A stretch of DNA of 64,000 nt from Pacificimonas sp963710205 (GCA_963710205.1 CAVPZG010000004.1:62001-126000); one strand, 5' to 3'; shown: positions 25,980-33,975, counted from the stretch's first letter. Translations and numbers: made by a program. The notes: generated by a model from the letters alone, not told the origin.

Positions 25980-26774
25980 TCAGCCGCGCGCTTCCGCCTT
26001 CAGCCGTTCGAGCACATCCTCGTCGCGAATGCGGCGGTACCTGGCCATCACGAGGCTGAAGACACCGAACAGGAGGAGGCCGAGCGCGACCGCGATATAA
26101 AGCCATTGCGTGTCGCGCAGGCTATTGAGCACGGCGCCAATCCCGCCAATGCTGTCCGCGTTGCTGGCACGGGCCGCCGTGATGACCTGCCAGCCGAGGA
26201 CGGCGAAGATGACCGTGCGGGCGGCATAGCCTGCGCGGCCGATATGCCTGACGTGATGCGGCGCGTCGGCATCGAGCTGGTGCATGAAATCCGCGGTCCA
26301 GGCGCGCTTCGCCTGATTGAGCGCGGCAACAAGGAATGCGACGCCCAGCAGGATGAGCAGCAAATTGCCGCCGGGAAGAGTCGAGACCGTACTTGCCGCC
26401 TCGCCCTCGGAATTGCCGCCCGATCCCATGCCGCCCATGCCGACCGCGCCGGAAATCGCGTAATAGCCGAGAAACAGATGCGCGAGGCCGCTGCCGACAT
26501 GACCGGCGCGTTTGCCGGCATTCTTGATTCCGGTTCCGCCTTCCAGGTTCACCATGGCGCCGAACAGCCTGAAAATACCGTAGCCAAGCAGGCCGATCCC
26601 GACGAGGATAAGGAGAACCGTGCCGCCGGGCGCGCCCTTGATCTGTTCGAGAACGCCCGTGGTGCCGTCCGAACCCGCCGTGGTGAGGGCGAAATAGCCG
26701 AGCAAGATGTAAACAATTCCGCGTGCCAGAAAGCCAATGCGCGCGAACGTCTCAAGGCGGGTGATGCGATCCAT
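25980..26774 (-). CDS. DUF1206 integral membrane protein
   Basis: A 264-residue protein made of three repeats of paired membrane segments, each starting with a (A)R-x-G-(F/Y) type helix: TFARIGFLARGIVYILLGYF, GKRAGHVGSGLAHLFLGYYA and IGRAGYAARTVIFAVLGWQ. This is the DUF1206 architecture (six spans). The role is unknown. The ATG at 26774 (MDRITRLETFAR) was chosen; the frame is open a further 39 codons upstream but without a hydrophobic or family start. No linked gene suggests a function. Confidence 0.85.
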   Translation of the reverse strand: MDRITRLETFARIGFLARGIVYILLGYFALTTAGSDGTTGVLEQIKGAPGGTVLLILVGIGLLGYGIFRLFGAMVNLEGGTGIKNAGKRAGHVGSGLAHLFLGYYAISGAVGMGGMGSGGNSEGEAASTVSTLPGGNLLLILLGVAFLVAALNQAKRAWTADFMHQLDADAPHHVRHIGRAGYAARTVIFAVLGWQVITAARASNADSIGGIGAVLNSLRDTQWLYIAVALGLLLFGVFSLVMARYRRIRDEDVLERLKAEARG

Positions 26775-26900
26775 ATATGCGGGTCCCTGCAAGTGTCTGG
26801 GCCTAGAGCGCGCGATAGGCCGACCGGGTTCCGCATTGGCAACGCTTTCCGTTCGCGCTAGCGGGTCCGTCTGCCAGCCGGTCCCCGGCATCGCTCATGT

Positions 26901-26988
26901 GCCCGCGTGGCGGAATTGGTAGACGCAAGGGACTTAAAATCCCTCGGAGGTTTCCTCCTTGCCGGTTCGATCCCGGCCGCGGGCACCA
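26901..26988 (+). tRNA. tRNA-Leu (anticodon UAA)
   Basis: The acceptor arms GCCCGCG (26901-26907) and CGCGGGC (26978-26984) pair fully and are followed by A and an encoded CCA. The D arm has GGAATTGGTAGACGC. The anticodon stem-loop GGGACTTAAAATCCC gives UAA. There is a long variable arm (CGGAGGTTTCCTCCTTG), as expected for a class II tRNA, and a GGTTCGATCCC T loop. Confidence 0.97.
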
Positions 26989-27083
26989 GCCGCCCCCGCT
27001 ATGCTCCAATCTGCATGACAACCTTGACAGATTTCTGTTTTCTTCCGATTGGGCAGGAAACACGGGTCTGGGGAGTGCGGGGG

Positions 27084-28367
27084 ATGACGGGTACGGCAAA
27101 AGGCGGCAGCGCAGGCGCGTTCGCGACGGTCACGACATTGTTCTTCGCATGGGGGTTCATCACGTCCCTGATCGACCCGCTGGTGGCGGCGGTGAAGGGC
27201 ATTTTCAGCCTGTCCAATTTCGAGGCGCAGCTGACCGCGTCCGCATTTTTCATCGCCTATTTCGTCGTATCCCTGCCCGCCGCGCTGGTCGTATCGCGCC
27301 TGAAGGCCGTCCCTTCGATCATATTGGCAATCGCCCTGATGGTGGCGGCCTGTTTCGTCATCATGGGCGGCGCGACCTTCGGAACCTATGGCGGCGTCCT
27401 CATTGGCCTGTTCGTGATGGCAAGCGGCATCACCATATTGCAGGTTGCCGCGAACCCGCTGGCTGCGGCGCTGGGCGCCCCCGAACGCAGCCATTTCCGG
27501 CTGACCTTCAGTCAGGCGTTCAATTCGCTCGGCACTGTCCTCGGGCCTTTGATCGGCGCGAAATTCCTGCTGGAAGGCGTCGAGGTTCCGGAGGGCGAAG
27601 TCATCAGCGATCTGGCGCGGTCGAATGCGCTGGGCGCGGTCGACCAGAGCTTTTTCATTATCGCCGGACTGCTTGCCCTGCTGGCCGGGTTCATCTGGTG
27701 GTCGCGCCGACGTATCGAGAATGCCGCGCCGACGCCCGCGCCCGCCAAGGGTTTCGCGGCGACTCTGGGCGAGGTCATGTCGTCCCGCTGGGCGCTGATC
27801 GGCGGGCTGGCGATCTTCCTGTATGTCGGCGCGGAGGTCGCCATCGGGACGCAGATGGCGCTGTTCCTGAACGACGGCAGCATCTGGGACATTCCGCTGC
27901 AGGACGCGGGCTATTATGTCAGCCTTTACTGGCTGGGCGCGATGGTGGGGCGTTTTGCGGGTTCCGCGCTGATGACAAGATTCGCCGCGCACAGGTTGAT
28001 GACGGTCGCCGCCGCCGTGGCGGCGGCGCTGTGTCTGTTCGTCGCTCTAACATCTGGCGTGGCGGCAGGCTGGGCGGCGCTGAGTATCGGCCTGTTCAAC
28101 TCGATCATGTTCCCGGTCATCTTCACCCTCACACTGGAACGCTCGACGGCGAGCGCGGCGGCGACGTCGGGGTTTCTGTGCCTTTCCATCGTGGGCGGCG
28201 CGGTCGTGCCGCTGCTGGTCGGTCTGGCGGCGGATGCAAGCAGCTATTCCACCGCCTTGCTGGTGCCCATGGCCTGTTATGTCGTGCTTGCACTGATCGC
28301 GGCGGCGGCGGGCCGCGCGCGCACCGTGGATGTCGCCGATGCGACGGTCGAGATGGTGGGGCACTAG
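27084..28367 (+). CDS. sugar MFS transporter (FucP/NagP/GluP-like)
   Basis: A 427-residue, 12-span major facilitator protein. The first span region FATVTTLFFAWGFITSLIDP and the following FIAYFVVSLPAALVVSRL are typical of the fucose/glucose/galactose/GlcNAc proton symporter family. GITILQVAANPLAAALG and FSQAFNSLGTVLGPLIG are the characteristic motifs of span 4-5. The substrate cannot be fixed from sequence; no sugar-catabolic gene adjoins. The ATG at 27084 follows a GGGAG-rich leader. The frame is open upstream through the tRNA, and an ATG at 27015 is a weaker alternative. Confidence 0.88.
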   Translation: MTGTAKGGSAGAFATVTTLFFAWGFITSLIDPLVAAVKGIFSLSNFEAQLTASAFFIAYFVVSLPAALVVSRLKAVPSIILAIALMVAACFVIMGGATFGTYGGVLIGLFVMASGITILQVAANPLAAALGAPERSHFRLTFSQAFNSLGTVLGPLIGAKFLLEGVEVPEGEVISDLARSNALGAVDQSFFIIAGLLALLAGFIWWSRRRIENAAPTPAPAKGFAATLGEVMSSRWALIGGLAIFLYVGAEVAIGTQMALFLNDGSIWDIPLQDAGYYVSLYWLGAMVGRFAGSALMTRFAAHRLMTVAAAVAAALCLFVALTSGVAAGWAALSIGLFNSIMFPVIFTLTLERSTASAAATSGFLCLSIVGGAVVPLLVGLAADASSYSTALLVPMACYVVLALIAAAAGRARTVDVADATVEMVGH

Positions 28368-28396
28368 TCCGAAGGACGGCCCGGAGCGCCTTTCAC

Positions 28397-29146
28397 CTAG
28401 CCCGTGAAACTTTTCACAAGGCTGCCCGCGACCAGATGCCAGCCATCGACCAGCACGAAGAAGATGAGTTTGAAGGGCAGGCTGATCGTGACGGGCGGCA
28501 GCATCATCATGCCCATCGCCATCAGGATCGCGCTGACCACAAGGTCGATGATGAGAAAGGGCAAAAACAGAAGGAAGCCGATTTCGAACGCGCGTCTGAG
28601 CTCCGACACCATGAATGCCGGGGCGAGAACGGTCATGGGGGTTTCGCTGGCCTGTTCGATGTCGCGGCCACTCAGATCGATGAAGAGGGCAAGATCATCC
28701 TCGCGCACATGGGTCATCATGAAGGACTGAAAGGGCGCGTAGGTGCGCTCAAAAGCGACCTCCTCGGTGATTTCGCCCTTTGTGAGCGGTTCCACGCCCT
28801 GTTCCCAGGCGCGCTCGAAGGTGGGGCCCATGACGAAGAAGGTCAGGAACAGCGCCAGACTGACGAGGACGGCATTGGGCGGCGCGCCCTGCGTACCGAG
28901 ACCGGTGCGAAGAAGCGACAGGACGACAATGAAGCGCGTGAAACTGGTCACGGTCATCAAGATGCCGGGGGCAAGGCTGAGGACCGTAATCATCAGAACC
29001 AGCTGAATGACGCGGCCGGATACGGTCTCGCCGTCGCCGCCGCCAAGGTCGAGACTGATCGACTGTGCCGCTGCGGGGAAGGCGGCGAAGATCAGCAAGG
29101 CGAGCCCCGCGAGCAGGCTGAACATGTTGAAGCGGCGTGCGGTCAT
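28397..29146 (-). CDS. fliP: flagellar type III export apparatus protein FliP
   Basis: A 249-residue core protein of the flagellar export gate in the inner membrane. It has a signal peptide (LLIFAAFPAAAQ), then IQLVLMITVLSLAPGILMTV with TSFTRFIVVLSLLRTGLGTQ, the PPNAVLVSLALFLTFFVM block, and the C-terminal FEIGFLLFLPFLIIDLVVS with MGMMMLPPVTISLPFKLI. All are FliP hallmarks. It overlaps fliO by four bases (ATGA at 29143-29146), so the two are coupled. fliQ and fliR, which often follow, are absent here. Confidence 0.95.
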   Translation of the reverse strand: MTARRFNMFSLLAGLALLIFAAFPAAAQSISLDLGGGDGETVSGRVIQLVLMITVLSLAPGILMTVTSFTRFIVVLSLLRTGLGTQGAPPNAVLVSLALFLTFFVMGPTFERAWEQGVEPLTKGEITEEVAFERTYAPFQSFMMTHVREDDLALFIDLSGRDIEQASETPMTVLAPAFMVSELRRAFEIGFLLFLPFLIIDLVVSAILMAMGMMMLPPVTISLPFKLIFFVLVDGWHLVAGSLVKSFTG

Positions 29147-29418
29147 CTTTCGATCCCGCTTTCGATTATGCTTGCGCGGTCCGGCGAGAGGGCGACCAGA
29201 TGTTCGCGGTCGTCCCGGCGGATGATGACGATACGCTGGCGGGGGCCGACGCTGAGCGTCTCGACGATTTCAAGACGGCGGTCCTTTTGCGCGACCCCCT
29301 GCAGGCCGAGCGCGCCGAGCCGGTGGCCATATTTCCTGAGCGCCCATGCCGCGAGCAGCAGCAGGCCAAGCGTCGCGGCAAGCGCGGCGAGGAAACGAAG
29401 ATAGTCGAGTGCATCCAT
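29143..29418 (-). CDS. fliO: flagellar biosynthetic protein FliO
   Basis: A 91-residue single-span protein. A membrane segment (FLAALAATLGLLLLAAWAL) is followed by a cytoplasmic domain with LEIVETLSVGPRQRIVIIRR, the FliO core. FliO helps assemble FliP in the export gate. It is the first gene of a fliO-fliP pair divergent from flgB, with about 100 bases between that hold two CtrA-like sites. Confidence 0.88.
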   Translation of the reverse strand: MDALDYLRFLAALAATLGLLLLAAWALRKYGHRLGALGLQGVAQKDRRLEIVETLSVGPRQRIVIIRRDDREHLVALSPDRASIIESGIER

Positions 29419-29442
29419 GCGCCGACATCTGAATGAAGATGG

Positions 29443-29493
29443 TTAACAGGTCGTTAGTCTGCGGGCGCCGGATCATGCTTAACCCAAAATCAA
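29443..29493. promoter_or_regulatory. two CtrA-like sites in the fliO / flgB divergent region
   Basis: TTAA-N7-TTAG lies at 29443-29457 and TTAA-N7-TCAA at 29479-29493. The known CtrA recognition sequence is TTAA-N7-TTAA, and CtrA controls flagellar genes in many alphaproteobacteria. Each site has one mismatch. They sit in an AT-rich 99-base gap between the two flagellar operons. Confidence 0.5.
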
Positions 29494-29517
29494 CCATATC
29501 GGCCGCAATCTGCACCC

Positions 29518-29901
29518 ATGGCCGACATGACCCTTATGACCGCCCTGACGGAACGCATGCGCTGGCTTGGCGCGCGACAGGGTGCGGTCGCGCAGAACAT
29601 CGCCAGTGCCGACCTGCCGGGCTACCGGGCGAAAGATATTGGCGCGCCCGATTTTGCGCGCATGGTCGGCGGCGAACCCAGGGTGCGCGTCAGTGCGCGG
29701 ATGCAGGCCCTCGGCGGGACGTCATCGGCCGTCGCCGAAGCGCGCGGGACCGGCGAGATCAAGCCCAATGGCAATGACGTGAGCCTGGAAAACGAGCTTC
29801 TGACCATGGCGGAAATCCAGATGGATTACGCCGCCATGACCAATCTTTACAGAAAACAGGTCGGGCTCTTCAAACTCGCGCTCGGCCGGGGGAATCGCTG
29901 A
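29518..29901 (+). CDS. flgB: flagellar basal-body rod protein FlgB
   Basis: A 127-residue proximal-rod subunit. The N-terminal rod motif is GAVAQNIASADLPGYRAKD, and the C-terminal helix has NDVSLENELLTMAEIQMDY and NLYRKQVGLFKLAL. Rod subunits are exported through the flagellar secretion system and assemble in the periplasm. It is the first of flgB-flgC-fliE. Its stop overlaps the flgC start by one base. Confidence 0.95.
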   Translation: MADMTLMTALTERMRWLGARQGAVAQNIASADLPGYRAKDIGAPDFARMVGGEPRVRVSARMQALGGTSSAVAEARGTGEIKPNGNDVSLENELLTMAEIQMDYAAMTNLYRKQVGLFKLALGRGNR

Positions 29902-30308
29902 TGGACCTGATTGACGGCATGTCCGCCTCTGCGGCGGGACTGAAGGCACAGTCCATGCGGATGCGGATCATCGCGGAGAACCTTGCCAACAAGGACAGCG
30001 TCGCGGACAGCGCGGGCGGCGCGCCCTATCGCCGCCGCATGGTGGAATTTACCGCCGAACTGGACCGTGCCACCGGCGGAATGAAAGTGAAGGTGGACGG
30101 CGTTCACAATGACCGCTCGCCTTTCGTCAAACGCTATGAGCCCGGTCATCCGATGGCGGATGGAGAGGGCTATGTGCTGAGCTCCAACGTCAACGCGCTT
30201 GTGGAGATGACCGACATGACCGAGGCGCAGCGGAGCTATGAGGCCAATCTGTCGTCCATCGAGGCGGCCAAGGCGCTGACCATGCGTACCATCGACCTGC
30301 TGAGGTAA
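29901..30308 (+). CDS. flgC: flagellar basal-body rod protein FlgC
   Basis: A 135-residue proximal-rod subunit. It has SASGLKAQ-like AAGLKAQSMRMRIIAENLAN at the start, YEPGHPMADGEGYVLSSNVN in the middle, and the C-terminal rod helix EMTDMTEAQRSYEANLSSIE. It starts on the last base of the flgB stop codon and is followed seven bases later by fliE, so the three form one operon. Confidence 0.95.
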   Translation: MDLIDGMSASAAGLKAQSMRMRIIAENLANKDSVADSAGGAPYRRRMVEFTAELDRATGGMKVKVDGVHNDRSPFVKRYEPGHPMADGEGYVLSSNVNALVEMTDMTEAQRSYEANLSSIEAAKALTMRTIDLLR

Positions 30309-30315
30309 CCCCAAG

Positions 30316-30636
30316 ATGTCCATCCAGTCCTTCGACGCCATGAGCGCCTATGCGCGCACTGCCGGGATCAGACCCGCCGCCTCGCCAACCAGCGCGAACG
30401 AGGCTGCCAATCCCGGCGGAACCAGCTTCTCGAAAATGGTGGAAAGCGCGGTCGCCGATGCCGCGCAGGCGGTGAAAGCCTCCGAAAAGGTCAGCGCGCA
30501 GGCCGTGCAGGGGAAGGCCGACATGATCGACGTCGTCACGGCGATGAACTCGGCGGAAATGGCGATGGAAACCGTGGTCGCCGTGCGCGACAAGGTCATC
30601 GGCGCCTATCAGGACATCATGCGGATGCCGATTTAA
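30316..30636 (+). CDS. fliE: flagellar hook-basal body complex protein FliE
   Basis: A 106-residue protein joining the MS ring to the rod. After a low-complexity N-terminus it has SFSKMVESAVADAAQAVKAS and the C-terminal VVTAMNSAEMAMETVVAVRD with KVIGAYQDIMRMPI, which is FliE-typical. The usual next genes (fliQ, fliR, flhB) are not present; a REP-like hairpin and an opposing small gene follow. Confidence 0.93.
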   Translation: MSIQSFDAMSAYARTAGIRPAASPTSANEAANPGGTSFSKMVESAVADAAQAVKASEKVSAQAVQGKADMIDVVTAMNSAEMAMETVVAVRDKVIGAYQDIMRMPI

Positions 30637-30661
30637 ACCGATTTGACGGTGGAGAGCAGAC

Positions 30662-30689
30662 CGTCATTCCGGCCTTCACCGGAGTGACG
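30662..30689. repeat. REP-like palindrome after fliE
   Basis: CGTCATTCCGG (30662-30672) pairs with CCGGAGTGACG (30679-30689) with one mismatch around CCTTCA. Related intergenic pieces are near 25942-25970 and 40351-40376. It probably is a dispersed REP element, and may also act as a bidirectional terminator. Confidence 0.45.
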
Positions 30690-30707
30690 AATGTTCATGG
30701 CCCCGTC

Positions 30708-30863
30708 TCAACCCGGTGCGTTCTGGGGTTTCCGCTTCTCTTCGGGTGCGCCCGTGACCGCCAGGTCTTCGTTCAGCTGTTCTTCGGGGATGAGCTCGCC
30801 GTCGCTCTTCACGGCCTTCTTCAAAGCCTGCGGGTCCATGCCGTCCTTGCCGGGCGTCTTCAT
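30708..30863 (-). CDS. small hypothetical protein (51 aa)
   Basis: This short minus-strand frame runs from an ATG at 30863 (MKTPGKDGMDPQALKKAVKS) and ends with APEEKRKPQNAPG. It is hydrophilic, rich in Lys, Glu, Pro and Gly, with no membrane segment and likely largely disordered. The base use fits coding sequence and it follows the YbjN gene in the same direction, 59 bases downstream. The function is unknown. It could be spurious, but composition favours a real small protein. Confidence 0.5.
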   Translation of the reverse strand: MKTPGKDGMDPQALKKAVKSDGELIPEEQLNEDLAVTGAPEEKRKPQNAPG

Positions 30864-30922
30864 ATGCTGATTCCTTCATCTGTTTTCCCGTCAACGCACG
30901 GAAGCAGCCGAAGGTCCGGGGG

Positions 30923-31435
30923 TCAGGCCTCTCCGGCCGTGTCGACCAGCGCCGCCGCCAGCGCGTCGCGCGGGTTCTTGCCGCCCCAAAGGACGAACTG
31001 GAACACGGGATAATAACGCTCGCATTCGTCGATGGCAGCTTCGACGACGGTTTCCGTCTGGCCAAGCGACAGACCGGTTTCACCGCTGCCATCCTCCAGA
31101 AGGACGCCGTGCCGGAAGGCCAGTGTGCCGTCGGTCGACCACATCTCGAAATGACCGAGCCACATCTGCTCGTTGATGATGCCGAGCGTTTCGTGCAGCG
31201 CGCCGCGCTTCTGCTCGGGAACCTTCACATCCGGGAAGGCGATGAACTGCAGCACGCGCTCATCCTCCCGCCACAGCGCGCGCAACTGATAGGTGGTCCA
31301 GCTGCCCTCCACCCTCGCGACGATTTCGTCTTCGCCCAACCGGTCGAATGTCCAGCCATGCGCCTCGAAATAATGCGCGAGCATGTCGAGCGGCGGCGCT
31401 TCCGCCTCGCCTTCGGCATATTCGATGTCGATCAT
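30923..31435 (-). CDS. YbjN domain-containing protein
   Basis: A 170-residue acidic soluble protein: PLDMLAHYFEAHGWTFDRLG, TYQLRALWREDERVLQFIAF and ALHETLGIINEQMWLGHFEM are the YbjN-family core, related in fold to type III secretion chaperones. YbjN overproduction affects motility and exopolysaccharide in E. coli; its direct target is not settled. The ATG at 31435 (MIDIEYAEGE) is used; the frame is open far upstream but that part is unlike the family. It lies next to flagellar genes, on the opposite strand to flgB-fliE. Confidence 0.85.
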   Translation of the reverse strand: MIDIEYAEGEAEAPPLDMLAHYFEAHGWTFDRLGEDEIVARVEGSWTTYQLRALWREDERVLQFIAFPDVKVPEQKRGALHETLGIINEQMWLGHFEMWSTDGTLAFRHGVLLEDGSGETGLSLGQTETVVEAAIDECERYYPVFQFVLWGGKNPRDALAAALVDTAGEA

Positions 31436-31557
31436 CCGGACCCCCGCGTAGCAGCGTTGTTCAACATTGGCTGACCCTGCACGGAACATATGTGTCCGTG
31501 CAAGGGCGACGGGAACGATTTCTGTGGATAACCTGCGGGCCGACCCACAAGATATAG

Positions 31558-31860
31558 TTACTCGGCCTTTGGAGCTGTCTTTTTCGCGGGGGCCTTTTTC
31601 GGTTTCGCCGGGGCGGGAACCTGCGCGCCCTCCAGCTTGTCGAGCCGGGCACGAAGAGCGTCCGCCTCGGTGCGGGCGTTGGCGGCCATTTCCTTCACCG
31701 CCTCGAATTCCTCGCGCGTCACCAGATCCATGCCGCCCAGCATGTCCTGGAATTTCTCTTTCATGCGGGTTTCCATCTCCCGGCCCATACCGGCCATCGT
31801 GCCCGCCGCGCCCGTGGCGAGGCGGCTGAGGTCGTCGAAGAAACGGTTCTGGCTCTGCAT
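31558..31860 (-). CDS. UbiK/BMFP-type accessory protein (YqiC-like)
   Basis: A 100-residue protein: MQSQNRFFDDLSRLATGAAG, then an amphipathic helix with a coiled coil around EMETRMKEKFQDMLGGMDLV and TREEFEAVKEMAANARTEAD, then a basic Ala/Lys/Pro tail (PAKPKKAPAKKTAPKAE). The N-terminal membrane-fusogenic helix plus trimeric coiled coil is the BMFP family. In gammaproteobacteria (UbiK) it assists ubiquinone synthesis; the role here is inferred. It follows tspO in the same direction by 29 bases. Confidence 0.82.
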   Translation of the reverse strand: MQSQNRFFDDLSRLATGAAGTMAGMGREMETRMKEKFQDMLGGMDLVTREEFEAVKEMAANARTEADALRARLDKLEGAQVPAPAKPKKAPAKKTAPKAE

Positions 31861-31889
31861 GGTGGAAAATCCTCTCGTCGTTGCGCCGC

Positions 31890-32387
31890 CTATGTAGGCA
31901 TTCCCGGCAATAGCTGCCAGATGCGGAAATTGAGGACTGCGGCAAAGGCAATCCAGACGAGATAGGGCAGCATCAGCCATGCCGCGAGCGCGCGCACGCG
32001 GCCCATACGGAGAGCGGCGACGATCGCGGCCACATTCATGGCGATGATGATGCCAAGCGCGATGTCCACCCTTTGCAAACCGAAGAAGATCGGCATCCAG
32101 GCGAAATTGAGCGCGAGCTGAAGGAGATACCAGAAGCGTGCCCGGCCATGACTGGCGTGCCAGATCATTCCGCCTGCCGCACCGACCAGGATATAAAGCG
32201 CCGGCCAGACAACACCGAACAGCCAGCTTGGCGGATTCAGCGCGGGCTTTGCGAGATTCGCGTACCAGTCGCCCGTATTCTGCGGCCCGAACGCATAGCC
32301 GATGCCGAGGCCGGTCGCCAGAACGAGGACGATGCCGATCAGTATGGCGCGGACGGGAAGCGGTGCGCGCGTATCGCTGTGTGTCAT
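31890..32387 (-). CDS. tspO: TspO/MBR family protein
   Basis: A 165-residue membrane protein with five predicted spans. It has the family block WYANLAKPALNPPSWLFGVV followed by WPALYILVGAAGGMIW, and ALNFAWMPIFFGLQRVDIAL. TspO proteins bind porphyrins and other tetrapyrroles and act in redox or stress responses. It overlaps the mutY stop by four bases (ATGA at 32384-32387), so translation is coupled to mutY. Confidence 0.92.
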   Translation of the reverse strand: MTHSDTRAPLPVRAILIGIVLVLATGLGIGYAFGPQNTGDWYANLAKPALNPPSWLFGVVWPALYILVGAAGGMIWHASHGRARFWYLLQLALNFAWMPIFFGLQRVDIALGIIIAMNVAAIVAALRMGRVRALAAWLMLPYLVWIAFAAVLNFRIWQLLPGMPT

Positions 32388-33430
32388 GTCTCTCCATCCC
32401 CGATTGCCCTGACCGCCTTTGCGAAGAGGGTCGGCATTGCCGTGATATCCATGTGGCGGACAACGACCCACTCGCCGTCGGGTTTCGGGCGCTCGGAGAT
32501 ATCGGCGACAGCGAGGCTGAGGGTCAGCCGGAAATGCGTGAAGACATGGGTCACCTGATGGTCGAGCATCCGCCAGTCCGCCTTCACCGGGGCGCCGGGG
32601 AAATGATCCGGCAGGTCGGCGGCGAAGTCGCTGGAGGGCAATGCCTTCATGCCGCCGAGAAGTCCCTTGCCGGGACGCGTGACCAAGAGAACCTCTTCCC
32701 CGTGCCGCAGCCAGTAGGCGATGCCGCGGCGTTCCGGCTTCGACGCCTTTTTTAGCTTGATCGGCAGACGTTCGGGGGCGTTGCCCGATGAGGCGCAGTG
32801 CGCCCGGACGGGGCAGGCAAGGCACGCCGCGGCCTTGGGCCTGCAGACCGTCGCGCCCAGGTCCATCAGGGCCTGCGCATGATCGCCGGGCCGGGTCGTG
32901 GGTGTCAGTTCGGCAGCCGCTGCGCGCAGTTCCGGCTTTGCAGCGGGCATGGGCGTTTCAATGGCGAAAAGGCGCGCCATGACGCGCTCTATGTTGCCGT
33001 CAACAACGACCGCGGCCTTGCCAAACGCAATCGCCGCGATGGCTGCCGCCGTATAGGGTCCTATGCCGGGCAGTGTCAGAAGTTCGGCCTCGGTGTCCGG
33101 AAACCCGCCGCGCGCCGCCACCGCCCGCGCGCAGGCCAGCAGGTTGCGCGCCCGCGCATAATAGCCGAGGCCCGCCCAGGCGGCGAACACATCCTCGTCC
33201 CTTGCCGCCGCCAGCGCCTCGACGGTTGGCCAGCGTGCCGTGAAGGCCTCGAAATAGCGTTTCACCGCCGCGACGACGGTCTGCTGCAGCATGATTTCCG
33301 ACATCCAGATGCGGTAGGGATCCGGCCGCAAATTGGACCCGGGCGGGACGCGCCACGGCAGCGCGCGCGCGTGGCGGTCGTACCAGCCGAGCAGATCTGT
33401 CTGAAACTGGCGGGCATCTATGGCGCTCAT
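32384..33430 (-). CDS. mutY: A/G-specific adenine DNA glycosylase
   Basis: It removes adenine paired with 8-oxoguanine. The 348-residue protein has the catalytic Glu in WMSEIMLQQT, the helix-hairpin-helix LPGIGPYTAAAIAAIAFG and the catalytic Asp in VVDGNIERV. The [4Fe-4S] cysteines have C-x6-C-x2-C-x5-C spacing (CRPKAAACLACPVRAHC). A C-terminal NUDIX-like domain that reads 8-oxoG includes VTHVFTHFRLTLSL. The ATG at 33430 (MSAIDARQFQTDLLGWYDRH) fits. It is divergent from the DUF721 gene, with 14 bases between starts. Confidence 0.96.
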   Translation of the reverse strand: MSAIDARQFQTDLLGWYDRHARALPWRVPPGSNLRPDPYRIWMSEIMLQQTVVAAVKRYFEAFTARWPTVEALAAARDEDVFAAWAGLGYYARARNLLACARAVAARGGFPDTEAELLTLPGIGPYTAAAIAAIAFGKAAVVVDGNIERVMARLFAIETPMPAAKPELRAAAAELTPTTRPGDHAQALMDLGATVCRPKAAACLACPVRAHCASSGNAPERLPIKLKKASKPERRGIAYWLRHGEEVLLVTRPGKGLLGGMKALPSSDFAADLPDHFPGAPVKADWRMLDHQVTHVFTHFRLTLSLAVADISERPKPDGEWVVVRHMDITAMPTLFAKAVRAIGDGET

Positions 33431-33444
33431 GCCGCGCTTCTGGC

Positions 33445-33975
33445 ATGGTGATCCCGATGCCGAAACCGCCAAAATATCCCGCCAAGCGTGAGGGCGCCCG
33501 TATCGGCTATACCCGGTCGATGTCGGAGATGCTGCCGCGCGTGGGGCGAAAGGCGTTTCACCGCTTCGGCTTCGTCGAAAGCGCCGTCGTCTCGCGCTGG
33601 CCGGAGATTGTCGGCACGGACGTTGCCCGCCGCGCGACGCCCGATTCGATCCGCTTTCCACGCGGGAAACGCTCCGGAGGGACGCTGCAGTTGTCGGTTC
33701 ACGGTGCGCATGGGCTGGCGATCCAGCATCAGGAGCCCGTCATCATGGAGCGGGTGAACCGCTATTTCGGCTATGGGGCGGTGTCGCGCATCGCCATCCG
33801 CCAGGGTGCGGCCGCGCCGCCGGGCGACAAGGAGGCGGAGCGCCGGGTGCCCGGGCCTGTTTCCGCCGAAACCACAGCCGAACTGAAGGCAGTCGCTGAC
33901 GACGATCTGCGCGCCGCGCTGGAAGCACTGGCAGCGCAGATTGGCAGTACGACAGGGCCGCCCAGGATCAGCTAG
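33445..33975 (+). CDS. DUF721 (DciA-like) protein
   Basis: A 176-residue protein; the DUF721 core is RKAFHRFGFVESAVVSRWPE, then IVGTDVARRATPDSIRF and TLQLSVHGAHGLAIQHQEPV with ERVNRYFGYGAVSRI. DciA-type DUF721 proteins load or recruit the replicative helicase in bacteria lacking DnaC; this member's role is inferred. The C-terminal third is likely disordered. An ATG four codons downstream (MPKPPKYPAK) is an alternative start. It belongs to the mutY / DUF721 / DsbA / smc neighbourhood seen in alphaproteobacteria. Confidence 0.82.
   Translation: MVIPMPKPPKYPAKREGARIGYTRSMSEMLPRVGRKAFHRFGFVESAVVSRWPEIVGTDVARRATPDSIRFPRGKRSGGTLQLSVHGAHGLAIQHQEPVIMERVNRYFGYGAVSRIAIRQGAAAPPGDKEAERRVPGPVSAETTAELKAVADDDLRAALEALAAQIGSTTGPPRIS

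Noticed and set aside
26934..27992. Minus-strand open frame over tRNA-Leu and the MFS gene
   Set aside because: It overlaps a clear tRNA and a transporter with all spans; the translation is low-complexity and unlike any family.
30923..31951. 342-residue reading of the YbjN frame
   Set aside because: The N-terminal half upstream of ATG 31435 is Arg/Gly-rich and overlaps the UbiK-like gene; only the last 170 residues match the family.
31558..32463. 301-residue reading of the UbiK-like frame
   Set aside because: The upstream part is antisense-like and overlaps tspO; the ATG at 31860 gives the standard family length.
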